From contig NZ_JACYTR010000031.1 in the NCBI RefSeq assembly GCF_014841215.1, positions 1 to 50,532 of the forward strand: a DNA stretch of 50,532 nt, written 5' to 3'. Both the position numbers and the translations under genes were made by a program. This document shows positions 9,659-19,691 of the stretch, piece after piece. Source of the stretch: Pseudomarimonas arenosa (GTDB lineage: Bacteria > Pseudomonadota > Gammaproteobacteria > Xanthomonadales > Xanthomonadaceae). Positions within the stretch are counted from its first letter, which is position 1, and each line of letters begins with the position of its first letter. A model generated the notes under the pieces. The model was not told the origin of the DNA. It did not search any database and saw only the letters and a list, made by a program, of their open reading frames with translations.

Positions 9659-9793
9659 CGTAGGGCGGGTCTTGACCCGCCGCGGGCACCTGCCAACCGT
9701 CACCAAGGTTGCCCAATCCGTCAGGACTGGTTCGCGGGTGGTGCCTGCTATGGAGTGGGAATCCCCATTTGGCGGGTCAAGACCCGCCCTACG
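9659..9793. repeat. Inverted doublet of GTAG-type palindromes next to uvrB
   Basis: The left palindrome is CGTAG plus GGCGGGTC-TT-GACCCGCC (9659-9681). The right one is the mirror image, GGCGGGTC-AA-GACCCGCC plus CTACG (9771-9793). Such GTAG-tagged hairpin pairs resemble REP/BIME elements mobilised by RAYT transposases (for example the SMAG repeats of Stenotrophomonas). The right copy supplies the uvrB stop codon (TAG, 9791-9789). I see no gene in 9475-9788. Confidence 0.85.
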
Positions 9794-11822
9794 CCACCAA
9801 GGCCTGCTGGCGAATCTTCTGGATCTCGTCGCGCAGCCGGGCTGCCTCTTCGAACTCCAGATCACGGGCATGCTGGTACATCTGCTGTTCGAGCTTGCTG
9901 ATTTTCTGCAGTGCTTTATCCGGTGACAGGGCACTGTAGTCGCTGCGTGCTTCGGCAATGCGTCGTTTGCGCGCATCCGCCCCTTTCTCGGCCGATTCGC
10001 GTGCGCCCTCCATCACGTCCATCACTTTCTTGACGATGGACTTGGGTGTGATGCCGTGCTTCGCGTTGTACTCGACCTGCTTGTCGCGCCGGCGGCCGGT
10101 TTCGTCCAGCGCCCGCTGCATCGAGTCGGTCACACGGTCAGCGTACAGGATGGCCTTGCCGTTCAGATTGCGGGCTGCGCGCCCGATGGTTTGAATCAGC
10201 GATTGAGTGGAGCGCAAGAAGCCTTCCTTGTCGGCATCCAATATCGCCACCAGGGATACCTCGGGCATGTCCAGGCCTTCGCGCAGCAGGTTGATTCCAA
10301 CCAATACATCGAACACCCCCAGCCTCAGATCACGAATGATCTCCACCCGCTCGACGGTTTCAATATCGGAGTGCAGGTAGCGCACCTTGATCTTGTGATC
10401 ACCAAGATAGTCGGTGAGGTTTTCTGCCATGCGCTTGGTCAAGGTGGTCACCAGCACCCGCTCGCCCTGCGCTACCCGCTGACTGACCTCGGACATCAGG
10501 TCGTCAACCTGGGTTGCAACGGGTCTTATCTCAACTTCCGGGTCGACCAGCCCGGTCGGCCTAACTACCAGCTCCACCGTCGGCCCATCCGACTTGCCCA
10601 TTTCGTACTTGCCGGGCGTGGCCGAGACAAACACGGTGCGCGGGGCACGCAGTTCCCACTCCTCGAACTTCAGCGGCCGGTTGTCCATCGCCGAGGGCAG
10701 ACGAAAGCCAAAGTCGACCAGGGTCTGCTTGCGTGAGCGATCGCCCTTGTACATGGCACCGAGCTGCGGCACGGTCACATGCGACTCATCCACCACCAGC
10801 AGGGCATCGGGCGGCAAATAGTCGAACAGACAGGGCGGCGGCTCTCCGGCCATGCGCCCGGTCAAGTGACGTGAGTAATTTTCGATGCCCTGGCAATAGC
10901 CAATCTCCTGCATCATCTCCAGATCGAAAGTAGTGCGCTGCTGCAGGCGCTGGGCTTCCACCAGCTTGTTCTCAGCATAGAGCTGCTCCAGCCGAACACG
11001 CAGTTCATCCTTGATGGTGTCGATCGCCTCCAGCACGGTGCGGCGGGTGGTCACATAGTGCGACTTCGGATAGATGGTGTAGCGCTGCACCTTGCGCCGC
11101 ACTTCGCCGGTGAGCGGATCGAACAAGGTCAGTTGTTCGATCTCGCCGTCGAACAGCTCGATGCGCAGCCCCTCGTACTCACTCTCCGCCGGATGCACAT
11201 CGATCACCTCGCCGCGCACGCGAAACGTGCTACGCCGCAGCTCGAACTCATTGCGACTGTACTGCAGCTCGGTAAGACGCCGAATCAGTTCGCGCTGATC
11301 GATGCGCTCCCCGCGGACCAGATGCAAGACCATCTGGAAATATTCGTTCGGATCACCCAGTCCATAGATCGCCGACACCGTCGCCACGATCAGCGCATCG
11401 CGGCGCTCCAGCAGGGCCTTGGTAGCCGACAGCCGCATCTGTTCGATGTGGTCATTGATCGAGGCATCCTTCTCAATGAAGGTGTCACTGGCCGGCACAT
11501 AGGCTTCCGGCTGGTAATAGTCGTAGTAGCTGACGAAGTACTCGACCGCGTTGTACGGGAAGAACTCCTTGAATTCGCCGTACAGCTGCGCCGCCAGGGT
11601 CTTGTTCGGCGCCAGGATCAAGGTCGGCTTCTGTATTTGCGCCACGACGTTGGCAATGGTGAAGGTCTTACCCGAGCCGGTGACGCCCAGCAGGGTCTGA
11701 TGCGCCAGCCCAGCCTCGAAATTGCCCACCAGCGCCTGGATCGCGGCCGGCTGATCTCCCGAGGGGGCGAACTCGGATACCAGACGGAACGGGGCGGCTG
11801 CGGCTTCGGCAATTCGATTCAT
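9789..11822 (-). CDS. uvrB: Excinuclease ABC subunit B
   Basis: A 677-residue helicase-like damage-verification subunit of UvrABC nucleotide excision repair. Visible: Walker [11 protein letters not shown], the beta-hairpin region [21 protein letters not shown] that clamps damaged DNA, VVDESHV (Walker B, DESH), SATPG, and helicase motifs V and VI ([32 protein letters not shown] and QTIGRAARN). The C-terminal UVR domain (about 640-675, [28 protein letters not shown]) contacts UvrC. I chose the ATG at 11822 for family length (E. coli 673); in-frame starts at 11855, 11870 and 11873 are possible and no start has a strong ribosome-binding site. The stop codon lies in the repeat doublet. Confidence 0.97.
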   Translation of the reverse strand: MNRIAEAAAAPFRLVSEFAPSGDQPAAIQALVGNFEAGLAHQTLLGVTGSGKTFTIANVVAQIQKPTLILAPNKTLAAQLYGEFKEFFPYNAVEYFVSYYDYYQPEAYVPASDTFIEKDASINDHIEQMRLSATKALLERRDALIVATVSAIYGLGDPNEYFQMVLHLVRGERIDQRELIRRLTELQYSRNEFELRRSTFRVRGEVIDVHPAESEYEGLRIELFDGEIEQLTLFDPLTGEVRRKVQRYTIYPKSHYVTTRRTVLEAIDTIKDELRVRLEQLYAENKLVEAQRLQQRTTFDLEMMQEIGYCQGIENYSRHLTGRMAGEPPPCLFDYLPPDALLVVDESHVTVPQLGAMYKGDRSRKQTLVDFGFRLPSAMDNRPLKFEEWELRAPRTVFVSATPGKYEMGKSDGPTVELVVRPTGLVDPEVEIRPVATQVDDLMSEVSQRVAQGERVLVTTLTKRMAENLTDYLGDHKIKVRYLHSDIETVERVEIIRDLRLGVFDVLVGINLLREGLDMPEVSLVAILDADKEGFLRSTQSLIQTIGRAARNLNGKAILYADRVTDSMQRALDETGRRRDKQVEYNAKHGITPKSIVKKVMDVMEGARESAEKGADARKRRIAEARSDYSALSPDKALQKISKLEQQMYQHARDLEFEEAARLRDEIQKIRQQALVA

Positions 11823-11997
11823 GGGATGGGAGTCGGCAATGTGCAACGGCAGCGCCATTGTGCCACTCATCACTACTCGTACTCTGCGAAGTCTGAACCA
11901 AGGCGGGAAAAAGTCCTACCCCACATTGCGGCCCGCGCTGATTTTTGTGCCAGCGCGGAACTGCGAGTCTGAACGCACCTTTTCACGGACGTTCAAC

Positions 11998-12522
11998 ATG
12001 CACACTCAGCGTGGTCTCAGCCTGGTGGAACTGATGGTTACCCTGTCCTTGATCGGCGTGCTGCTGGCCGGCGTGGCACCTGGCTTTCGCGACTTCATGA
12101 ATCGGCAGCAGGCGGTGAGTCTCAACAACCGCTTGCTGGCGCATCTCGCTATGGCCCGTACCCAGGCCGTGGTGCATCGCGCCACTACCGTCGTATGCCC
12201 CAGTGCACTGGATGCCCAGCAGTGCCGCAACGGCGGCGACTGGAGCGAGCAATGGCTGGTCTTCATCGATATCGACGGCGACTTGCAGCGCGACGCCAAC
12301 GAGACCGTGATCAGTCAGGAAGCCGCCGATCTGCCGCCGGGCTGGCGTTTGGTATCCAGCATCCATCGGCCGCGGGTGCGCTACAAGGCCAATGGCATGA
12401 GCACCGGCAGCAATCTCAGCATTCGATTGTGCAATGGCAACACCGCGCATTCGGCAATCGTGATGAACAACGCCGGCAGACCGCGGCTGGACAAGTCGCC
12501 TCGCGGCGGCTGCGACGGCTGA
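11998..12522 (+). CDS. GspH/FimT-type pseudopilin
   Basis: A 174-residue type IV pilin-like protein. The prepilin signal MHTQRG^LSLVELMVTLSLIGVLLAG has the cleavage glycine at 6, Glu at +5 of the mature protein, and the hydrophobic N-terminal helix. The C-terminal part has the GspH/FimT pattern: RTQAVVHRATTVVCPS, then CRNGGDWSEQWLVFIDIDGDLQRDANE, and a Cys pair near the end (LCNGN, GGCDG). FimT-like minor pilins prime type IV pilus assembly and in some Xanthomonas-group bacteria bind DNA during uptake. Here it stands alone, divergent from uvrB and convergent with the next gene, with no other pilus genes. The start is set by the signal; an upstream extension of the frame runs into uvrB. Confidence 0.85.
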   Translation: MHTQRGLSLVELMVTLSLIGVLLAGVAPGFRDFMNRQQAVSLNNRLLAHLAMARTQAVVHRATTVVCPSALDAQQCRNGGDWSEQWLVFIDIDGDLQRDANETVISQEAADLPPGWRLVSSIHRPRVRYKANGMSTGSNLSIRLCNGNTAHSAIVMNNAGRPRLDKSPRGGCDG

Positions 12523-12540
12523 GAAAGTCGCTCCCTCACC

Positions 12541-13449
12541 CTACTCGGCGCCGGACATGATCCGAGCCAGCTGTGCATCGCACAGAGCGTGCAGGCCAGC
12601 CGCGCGATCGCCCTCAGCCTGTCGCGCGGCAAAGCCGAGGGCATGGAAAAAGCCCATTACGTTGTGACGCAAGCGCAATGTAGATTCCTGCTGGAATGCA
12701 TCGCTCCAGCGCTTCATGGGGGCCGGTTCGCCGATAGTCTGCAGCCACAGCCGCCACTGCGTGTCATCGATCTCGTTGCGCTGGTGCAGGAAGAACGCGA
12801 CTCGCGCCAACCGCTCCGGTTCGCCGTAGGCATAGGCGATTTCGCGATTGCGAACCTGGCTTCCCAGCGCCTGCAGTAACGCGTGCTGCAGGTCGGCATC
12901 CACGGCCGGGTGCACTCCCAGTTGCAGCAGCAAATCGGCGCCATGCGCAATACCATGCCGCCAGCCCTGCTGCTGATCGAATGCACGGTAGTCGCGCACC
13001 CCCTGCAGGTAACGTGAGGCATCCTGTGCCAACCCGGCCAGCCGTCGTGGATCGAGATCGGGATCCAGGCGATCGGCGCGCACCAGCTCGGACAGCAGCA
13101 GGGCTGCGAACGGCTGGGCATAGCCGGCTTCATCTGTAGCGCGCGTCAGCACCGGCTGCAGATGAGCGATCGCGCGCTCGATGTCCACCGAAGCGATACG
13201 CCTAGCACGCAGCAACTGGCTGAGGCTCTCATACACCCATTGATCACGAATGGAGGGATCCGGGTGATCGAAGCAAGCCAGCATTTGATCCACAATGATT
13301 GACTCGACCGCGCCCTCTTTACGCGCCAACTCAGTGCTAAGAGAGGTCGGCCAGTCAGCAGGATAGCGGCAGTCCGATGCCTGTACGCCGTGTAAAGCGA
13401 AGACCAGCCCCAGCAACAAGGCAAGTCGACCAGAACACCCAATGCTCAT
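12541..13449 (-). CDS. DUF2785-like exported protein
   Basis: A 302-residue protein with an N-terminal signal (MSIGCSGRLALLLGLVFALHGVQAS). The rest is helical. It contains DYRAFDQQQGWRHGIAHGADLLLQLGVHP, which resembles the conserved core of DUF2785, a family of unknown function. The His-rich GWRHGIAHGAD stretch suggests a binding or catalytic site, but none is established. A further in-frame region upstream (13 residues) includes GTG codons close to a GAGGAG, so the start could be slightly earlier. It converges with the pseudopilin gene with an 18-base gap. Confidence 0.75.
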   Translation of the reverse strand: MSIGCSGRLALLLGLVFALHGVQASDCRYPADWPTSLSTELARKEGAVESIIVDQMLACFDHPDPSIRDQWVYESLSQLLRARRIASVDIERAIAHLQPVLTRATDEAGYAQPFAALLLSELVRADRLDPDLDPRRLAGLAQDASRYLQGVRDYRAFDQQQGWRHGIAHGADLLLQLGVHPAVDADLQHALLQALGSQVRNREIAYAYGEPERLARVAFFLHQRNEIDDTQWRLWLQTIGEPAPMKRWSDAFQQESTLRLRHNVMGFFHALGFAARQAEGDRAAGLHALCDAQLARIMSGAE

Positions 13450-13539
13450 CACGCGTGCCACCCACTCCTCAGGGCAATTGCAAAGCAAACCCGCACCGGG
13501 CAGCCACCAGAAAACGTCCGCAACGCCAGGGGCGGCGCT

Positions 13540-14997
13540 TCAACCCTCGAATCCGCTGTAAAAAACCCGATCGGCATTAGCCGGTTCGGCAGCGCCAATG
13601 GTACGACCTGCCCCTCGGGGTAGGCCCAGGATATCGTCTGCGGGTGTTTGATCGACACGGCCTGCCGCTACCGCGGCTCCACCTGGCGCTGGTCGGCCGA
13701 AGTTGGCAGCCAAATGTTGGAAGGCATCGGCGATACGGGTGTGGCCGCCGCCGAACGTCTGACTGGTCGCATTCCACACCGGCGTGATCAGGCCGGTCTG
13801 CAAGGGCAGTTCGGGATCACCGAGCACCGCAGCGCTATCGTCGTCGACGTTGACCAGTTCGCTGCCATCCATCGGTATCGCGTTTCCGCCGTTGTAGTAC
13901 AGGTTGTTATCGAGAGTGAAACTCTGGGTATCGGCGGGCGGCGTGTCGCTGAAGTCGTCCATGCTGCCGCCAGGGTCGGACCAGATGTTGTTGTAGAACT
14001 GGATATTCTGCAGCTGTGGATTGCTGCCCTCGCGATTCAGGCGCATGGCAAAAGCCAGCGAGGGTAGATCCCCGACCACGGTATTGTTTCGAAACACCAC
14101 ATCGCGGCAGCCCTTGGCACCAAACGCCGCACGCATGGTGTTCGGCGCGTTGCCCAGCATCAGGTTGTTCTCGATCAGCAGATCGAAAGCCTCGAAGTTG
14201 GCCGTGCCATCTTCGCCACAGAGCAGAAAGTTGCTGCCACTGGAGCCTTGCCAATTGAGGAAGACATTGCGCCGCACGCGTATGTCGCGCGCCCCAAGAT
14301 AGGCGTCACCAGCGGCATTGGAATCCTTGATCACGATGTAACTCGATGTGTTGTTGCCGTTGACCCGCCCCGATGCCGCGAAGTCGTTGAAGAACACATT
14401 GCCCTCAACCAGCACATCCTCGACGCTATTGATGTCGATATGCTCATCGCTACCGGTCTGGTTGTAGAACAGGTTCCCGAGTATGCGAATCTGCCGCGCG
14501 CCGTTGTTGATCTTCAGAATGTCGTTGTTGAAGCTGTCATGCAGAATGTTGTCGCGCAGGGTAATGCGCTCAGTGACTTGCGTGGACTCGCTTTGCATCT
14601 GCACCACCAGAGGCTCTGCTCCGGCACCGCTATGGGCGATGTCAAAACCTTCGATCGCCACGCCAGACACACCGACACTGCCGTCATAGATCGTCAGCAC
14701 AGTGGAACTGTGGCGAAGCTGGGCGCGATACGGCTGTCGTGACCTGATCGTCACGTCCGGGGTGAACTGACCGCGGATTCGAATTCTGCCGTTGTAGACA
14801 CCCGGCTCGACCAGGATCACGTCTCCGCCCGATGACTGATCGAGGGCGTAAGTTATGGTGGCGAAGGGCATGGCCTCGCTGCCGCGGCCCGGGCTGTCAG
14901 CCCCGTTGGTGGCGACGTACCAGGTCTGCTGCGCATGAACGGCGGGCGCCAGGCACAGCAGCAGCAACAGTAGTCCAGATCGATACGCCAAGGCCAT
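13540..14997 (-). CDS. Secreted right-handed parallel beta-helix protein
   Basis: A 485-residue exported protein. The signal peptide MALAYRSGLLLLLLCLAPAVHA is followed by the DUF1565-like opening QQTWYVATNGADSPGRGSEAMPFATITYAL and a series of beta-helix coils: VAIEGFDIAHSG, ITLRDNILHDS, IRILGNLFYNQTGSDEH, VLVEGNVFFND, IRVRRNVFLNW, LLIENNLMLGN, VVFRNNTVVGD, IQFYNNIWSD. This is the fold of pectate lyases and related surface-polysaccharide enzymes, but I see no clear catalytic set, so the substrate is open. The C-terminus DRVFYSGFEG matches a tail also found on the FG-GAP protein at 23000-25564. The ATG at 14997 is preferred; a GTG at 15009 would add four residues. Confidence 0.8.
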   Translation of the reverse strand: MALAYRSGLLLLLLCLAPAVHAQQTWYVATNGADSPGRGSEAMPFATITYALDQSSGGDVILVEPGVYNGRIRIRGQFTPDVTIRSRQPYRAQLRHSSTVLTIYDGSVGVSGVAIEGFDIAHSGAGAEPLVVQMQSESTQVTERITLRDNILHDSFNNDILKINNGARQIRILGNLFYNQTGSDEHIDINSVEDVLVEGNVFFNDFAASGRVNGNNTSSYIVIKDSNAAGDAYLGARDIRVRRNVFLNWQGSSGSNFLLCGEDGTANFEAFDLLIENNLMLGNAPNTMRAAFGAKGCRDVVFRNNTVVGDLPSLAFAMRLNREGSNPQLQNIQFYNNIWSDPGGSMDDFSDTPPADTQSFTLDNNLYYNGGNAIPMDGSELVNVDDDSAAVLGDPELPLQTGLITPVWNATSQTFGGGHTRIADAFQHLAANFGRPAPGGAAVAAGRVDQTPADDILGLPRGAGRTIGAAEPANADRVFYSGFEG

Positions 14998-15097
14998 GGC
15001 CGAGTTCACCTCGCTTCACTTCGCCTCTTGTATCACTTCCATGTCGCTGAAACTTCCCGCCGATCGGCGTCATGCCCCGCTGGCGACAGAGAGTCGC

Positions 15098-15997
15098 TCA
15101 ATGCGGCCCGAGATAGTTCTTTTCGCCGGCGTCGATTGCCAAGTCCAGGCGATTTTCCGGCGGCGGCAGCGGGCAGGTCGAATAGCTGTTGAGCGCACAG
15201 GGCGGGTTGTAGGCCTTGTTGAAGTCGACCACCACATGCCCCGGATCGATCGACTCGGCGTACAGGAAACGCCCGGCACCGTAGGTCGACTTGCCATTGG
15301 TTCGATCGGCAAAGATGACAAACAAGGCGCCATCGCCTTCGTCGATCACTTCGAGCCGATACGGCTTACCTTCGCGCTCGAATTCAATAACCCCGGAGTT
15401 CACCATCGGCTCCAGGGTATTGATCACCGAAGCGATCTCAATGGTTTTGCCGGGCGGATGCGGAGTGAACTTCGCCTCGTAGCGCCAGCCCGAATCGACC
15501 GGAAAGTGGTCGATACCGATAAAGCCGGTGCGAGTCGGGGCATTGGCGTCACGAACGCGCAGGCCCAGCTTGCCCGAGCGCTCGATCAGCACGAAGCTGG
15601 CCGCGCCATCGTTGAAGCGCACCACCGTCGGGGCACCGCTGACATCTGCAGCCAGCAGAATACGTTCGGCTGCGGCGCCGCCGTCGATGCTGATACCTGC
15701 ATCCGGCGAGGGGCTGAACCACACCTCGTCGCCCTGCCGCTCGATGACCCCCAACTTGCCCGGGCCGGTGGCCAGCACGATGTCGCTGCCTTCATCGGAG
15801 CCCAGGGTCCAGCGACCTGGTTCAATCCAGTGCAGCCCCACCAAAGACAACCAGCCTTCCGGACGCATCAAGCGTTCGGCACGCTGGGCGTGCCATTTCT
15901 TGATGCTGGCTCGGTATTCGCTTTCCTGCGGTTGAGGTCCGGCACAACCCACACTCATCGCACTCGCTCCAAGCACCAAGACAGCCCACACTTTCAT
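15098..15997 (-). CDS. DUF1684 lipoprotein
   Basis: A 299-residue predicted lipoprotein with lipobox SVG-C at Cys18 (MKVWAVLVLGASAMSVGCAG). It carries the DUF1684 hallmarks: RPEGWLSLVGLHWIEPGRWTLGSD, a beta-rich middle, and the C-terminal signature DFNKAYNPPCALNSYSTCPLPPPENRLDLAIDAGEKNY. The family is widespread and of unknown biochemical function; the conserved NPPC...TCPLPP segment implies an active or binding site. The start has a strong GAGGAG six to seven bases upstream. It lies just downstream of mutL (44-base gap, same strand) and may be co-transcribed. Confidence 0.88.
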   Translation of the reverse strand: MKVWAVLVLGASAMSVGCAGPQPQESEYRASIKKWHAQRAERLMRPEGWLSLVGLHWIEPGRWTLGSDEGSDIVLATGPGKLGVIERQGDEVWFSPSPDAGISIDGGAAAERILLAADVSGAPTVVRFNDGAASFVLIERSGKLGLRVRDANAPTRTGFIGIDHFPVDSGWRYEAKFTPHPPGKTIEIASVINTLEPMVNSGVIEFEREGKPYRLEVIDEGDGALFVIFADRTNGKSTYGAGRFLYAESIDPGHVVVDFNKAYNPPCALNSYSTCPLPPPENRLDLAIDAGEKNYLGPH

Positions 15998-16041
15998 TCA
16001 GATCTCCTCGACAGACAGGCGCCGCTCGATCCAGAGCGTCG

Positions 16042-17853
16042 TCATCGACCGCGCAGGAACAATCGGTCAAGTTCCTGCAAGCTGAGTTGGGTCCAGGTAG
16101 GACGACCGTGATTGCACTGAGCAGATCGTTCGGTCGCCTCCATATCACGCAGCAAGGCATTCATCTCGGCCAGGCTGAGCTTGCGATTGGCGCGCACCGA
16201 GGCATGACAGGCCATGGTGGCCAACAGCTCGTTACGCTGCTCTTCGATGCGGCGCGTACTGCCATGTTCAAGCAGATCCGCTACCACATCCAAGGCCAAT
16301 TGCCGCACATCCACACCTTCCAGCAGCGCCGGCACTTCGCGCAAGCTGATCGACTGTGGACCGCTGCGCAGCATAGCAAAGCCGAGTGCGGCCAGAGATT
16401 CCGTGTTCAGCTCGACAAATTCGGCTTCGCGCTCGCTCACCGCCAGGCTGATCGGCACCAGCAAGGGCGTGCTGCGTATACCTTCGCTGTCCATCGCCTG
16501 CTTTAAACGCTCATAGCTGATCCGCTCATGCGCGGCGTGCATATCGACCAGCACCAGCCCCTGGGCATTTTCGGCCAATACGTAGATACCCTTGAGCTGG
16601 GCCAGAGCGAAGCCCAACGGCGGCATGTCTTCGGCAGCCTCGGCCGTCGGCAGGCCGGACGGCGCTGAACTTGCGGCTTGACTGGCGGGCGTGGAATACA
16701 AGCTGCGGTAGGCAGCAAGAGTCTCGGCCACCGGCAAGCGCATCGCCGGCTGGTGTGGCGCATAGCCGTGGTTGGGCCGCGCCACGATCGATCCGGAATC
16801 GTGTGCATCCTGGGTTGCGAACTCAGCTGGCAGGGACTGGGCCGCCGCCGCGCCGGCCCGTGTCTCGGCCAGCACCTGATGCAAGGTGCGGTAAAGAAAA
16901 TCGTGCACCAGGCGCTGATCACGAAACCGCACTTCGTGTTTGGCCGGATGCACATTGACATCGACCCGGCGCGGATCGATCTCCAGAAACAGAACGAAGG
17001 CTGGATGACGACCGTGAAACAGCACGTCAGCGTAGGCTTGCTTCACCGCATGACTGACCACGCGATCGCGCACCGCCCGACCGTTGACGAAAAAGTACTG
17101 CTGATCGGCTTGCGAGCGCGAGGCGGTGGGCAGACCGACCCAGCCGAACAAGCGCAGCCCTGCGGCTTCCTGATCGATGGCCAGGCATTGGCTGGCAAAG
17201 CCGTCGCCGAGGGCGTCGAGTAGACGGCGCATGCGCCCGGCATCATCCAGCCCCGGTCGATACAGCCGCACCTGCTTGCCGTTGTGCTGTAACTTGATCT
17301 GGCATTCCGGCCGGGCCAGCGACAGCATACGCAGCCAGTCGTCGATATGGCCGAACTCGGTGCGCTCGGCGCGCAGGAAGCGTCGTCGCGCCGGCACGTT
17401 GAAGAACAAGTCACGCACTTCCACCGAGGTCCCGGCCGGATGCGCCGCTGGCGTCGGCGCACCGATGCGGCCGCCATCGACCTCCAGTCGAACCGCATGT
17501 TCAGCATCGCTGGGTCTGGAAGTAAGAGCGAAGCGACTCACCGAGGCTATCGAAGGCAAGGCCTCGCCGCGAAATCCCAAGGTGGCCACCGCTTCCAGAT
17601 CGTCGAGGTTGGCGATCTTGCTGGTGGCATGGCGCGACAGCGCCAGCGGTAGTTCATTCGGCGGAATGCCGCCGCCGTCATCGCGAATACGGATCAGCCG
17701 CGCCCCGCCCTCTTCGATATCGATATCGATGCGCGTGGCGCCGGCATCGAGCGCGTTCTCGACCAGTTCCTTGACCACCGACGCCGGACGCTCGATCACC
17801 TCACCTGCGGCGATCTGATTGACCAGGACATCGGGCAGTTGCTGAATCGGCAC
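16042..17853 (-). CDS. mutL: DNA mismatch repair protein MutL
   Basis: A 603-residue mismatch-repair ATPase. The N-terminal GHKL ATPase has [24 protein letters not shown] and [13 protein letters not shown]; the transducer contains FVNGRAVRD and [14 protein letters not shown]. The C-terminal dimerisation domain has [13 protein letters not shown], matching the MutL endonuclease motif D-x-H-A-x2-E-x4-E, plus zinc-site elements ACHAS and CNHGRP. This suggests a nicking MutL, as in Pseudomonas, unlike the MutH-dependent E. coli protein. The GTG at 17853 gives the canonical (M)[22 protein letters not shown]; an ATG 75 bases upstream adds 25 non-conserved residues. Gene order with the amidase, tsaE and nnr is conserved. 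Confidence 0.96.
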   Translation of the reverse strand: MPIQQLPDVLVNQIAAGEVIERPASVVKELVENALDAGATRIDIDIEEGGARLIRIRDDGGGIPPNELPLALSRHATSKIANLDDLEAVATLGFRGEALPSIASVSRFALTSRPSDAEHAVRLEVDGGRIGAPTPAAHPAGTSVEVRDLFFNVPARRRFLRAERTEFGHIDDWLRMLSLARPECQIKLQHNGKQVRLYRPGLDDAGRMRRLLDALGDGFASQCLAIDQEAAGLRLFGWVGLPTASRSQADQQYFFVNGRAVRDRVVSHAVKQAYADVLFHGRHPAFVLFLEIDPRRVDVNVHPAKHEVRFRDQRLVHDFLYRTLHQVLAETRAGAAAAQSLPAEFATQDAHDSGSIVARPNHGYAPHQPAMRLPVAETLAAYRSLYSTPASQAASSAPSGLPTAEAAEDMPPLGFALAQLKGIYVLAENAQGLVLVDMHAAHERISYERLKQAMDSEGIRSTPLLVPISLAVSEREAEFVELNTESLAALGFAMLRSGPQSISLREVPALLEGVDVRQLALDVVADLLEHGSTRRIEEQRNELLATMACHASVRANRKLSLAEMNALLRDMEATERSAQCNHGRPTWTQLSLQELDRLFLRGR

Positions 17854-18064
17854 GCGGCAGGGCTTCGGGGGAAAGCGCCGGAGTGTAGCGCGGGTGGCGG
17901 TGGAGTGGGGGTGCCGCAGCGAGGGCAAGCATCCGACGCGTGAGACTCGGATTTGGAAACACCGTCATCCCGTCGCAAGCGATGCACTGAGCTCGCCAAA
18001 GTGACGGGATCCATCTTGATTCTCAACAGGCCGGAAATCAAACACTTACGGGTTTGCTTTCCGA

Positions 18065-18145
18065 GCGCCGCACCAACGGGCGGTTGATGTCCCGACGCAG
18101 CCCCGAATAGGGCGCGGCACCAACGGGCGTTTGATCTCCCGACGC
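18065..18145. repeat. Two 34-bp direct repeats related to the TAGGG element
   Basis: 18065-18098 and 18112-18145 are 31/34 identical with a 47-base period. On the minus strand the second reads ATCAAACGCCCGTTGGTG, then CCGCGCCCTATTCGG, matching the right end of the elements at 26691-26785 and 26815-26920. The first copy lacks the CCCTA end. These look like partial copies of the same family. Apart from them I see nothing in 17854-18190. Confidence 0.65.
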
Positions 18146-18190
18146 CGGCCGGGTCGGGCCCTGGCCGGCCAAAGTCCGCATCTCAGCGAC

Positions 18191-19516
18191 TCAACCCGGC
18201 CCCATTCCCGGAATGCGCAAACGCGCACCCACTTGCACCAGGTCGCCACGAATGCCATTCGCCTGGCGCAACTCGCTGAGGCCGACACCATGCCGGACGG
18301 CGATCTGGCTCAGGGTTTCGCCGCGCGCCACCACGTGCTCGCGAGGGCGAGCGCTGATATTGGCGGCCAGCCAGGTGCCCGGCGGTGGCTGGGTCTGGAA
18401 ATAGTCGCGCACGCCATCGACGATGGCACCGGCCAGCCTGCGCCGATAGTTGGGGTCGTTGAGCTTCTTTTCTTCGGTCGGATTGCTGATGAAAGCAGTC
18501 TCGACCAGGATCGACGGCACATCCGGCGAGCGCAGCACGACGAAGTTGGCCTGCTCGACCTGCGGCTTGTGGGTCTTGCCCACGCGCTTCAGACCACTTA
18601 ACACACTGTTTGCTACATCCGACGAGGCTTTCAGGGTGGCGCTCTGCGCCAGGTCAAGCAGGACAGCAGCCAGGGTATTGTCCTTGTCCTCAAGACTCAC
18701 GCCGCCGACCAGATCGGACTGGTTTTCCTTGCTGGCCAACCAGCGCGCGGCCTCACTCGATGCACCACGCTGCGACAGCATAAACACCGACGCACCGGCC
18801 ACCGTGCTCTTGTGGAAGGCGTCGGCATGAATCGAGATGAACAGATCGGCCTGGGCCTTGCGCGCTTTCTTGTAACGATCGGCCAGCGGTATGAAGTAAT
18901 CGCCGTCCCGCACCAGATACGCTTCAAAACCGGGCTCGGCATTGATCTGCTTGGCCAGTTCACGCGCCACGGACAAGGTGATGTTCTTCTCCCAGGTGCC
19001 GCTTGGCCCCTTCGCGCCCGGATCTTCACCACCGTGTCCGGCGTCAACCGCGACCACGATCTTGCGATCCAGCGCGCTGGTCATGCTCAGACTGGCCATG
19101 GTGCGCACCGGCTCGGCCGGCTTGTCGGCCGCCTGCATGTCGACCACCAGACGGTGCCCCTTGTCTTCGGCAGGGTCGAGCAGAAAGGTACGCGGCTTGA
19201 CCTTGGCTCCCAGATCGAACACCAGGCGCAGTCCGTCTTTTTCCAGCTTGCCGCTGCGAAGCCCCTGGACCAGGCCCTTGTCGGACTCCGGCTCGAAGGC
19301 CGGGCCCAGCTTGGATGCCTGCAGATCCAGTACCAGTCGGTTCGGGTTGTCCAGGGTGAATACGGTGTATTCCACCGGCCCGCTAAGATCGAAAACGGCG
19401 CGGGTAACTTCGGGGCCGTCCCACACCCGCACGGCCGACACCTCGGCAGCCGACAACGCACCGGCCAAGCTCAGGCCTGCAAAAACAGACAGCATGCGGC
19501 GGAGGGGGCGGCTCAT
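18191..19516 (-). CDS. N-acetylmuramoyl-L-alanine amidase (AmiB/AmiC type) with LysM domain
   Basis: A 441-residue periplasmic cell-wall hydrolase that cleaves the lactyl-amide bond of peptidoglycan during daughter-cell separation. A signal peptide (MSRPLRRMLSVFAGLSLAGALSA) is followed by an AMIN domain (about 25-120), then Amidase_3 with zinc ligands in VDAGHGGEDPGA, WEKN and ISIHADA, and catalytic Glu in ILVETAFISN. The C-terminal LysM repeat (about 393-437, REHVVARGETLSQIAVRHG to VGARLRIP) binds glycan. As in E. coli amiB it sits between mutL and tsaE; the LysM tail also resembles AmiB. Activity is normally gated by an EnvC/NlpD-type activator, not in this window. Confidence 0.95.
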   Translation of the reverse strand: MSRPLRRMLSVFAGLSLAGALSAAEVSAVRVWDGPEVTRAVFDLSGPVEYTVFTLDNPNRLVLDLQASKLGPAFEPESDKGLVQGLRSGKLEKDGLRLVFDLGAKVKPRTFLLDPAEDKGHRLVVDMQAADKPAEPVRTMASLSMTSALDRKIVVAVDAGHGGEDPGAKGPSGTWEKNITLSVARELAKQINAEPGFEAYLVRDGDYFIPLADRYKKARKAQADLFISIHADAFHKSTVAGASVFMLSQRGASSEAARWLASKENQSDLVGGVSLEDKDNTLAAVLLDLAQSATLKASSDVANSVLSGLKRVGKTHKPQVEQANFVVLRSPDVPSILVETAFISNPTEEKKLNDPNYRRRLAGAIVDGVRDYFQTQPPPGTWLAANISARPREHVVARGETLSQIAVRHGVGLSELRQANGIRGDLVQVGARLRIPGMGPG

Positions 19517-19691
19517 ACCGCGATTGAACCGCAGCCCGCCAAGGAATGCAAGCAAATTTCCTTATAAATCCGACGCCTGCAGCGAGATCCTCAAACTCAC
19601 TTCAGGAAGGAACTGCAACCGACGCCATCCCGCCCCGCACAGCGACGGTCCCGACCAAGGAGCTCAAGCCATTGATTGATATGGCATCAAC

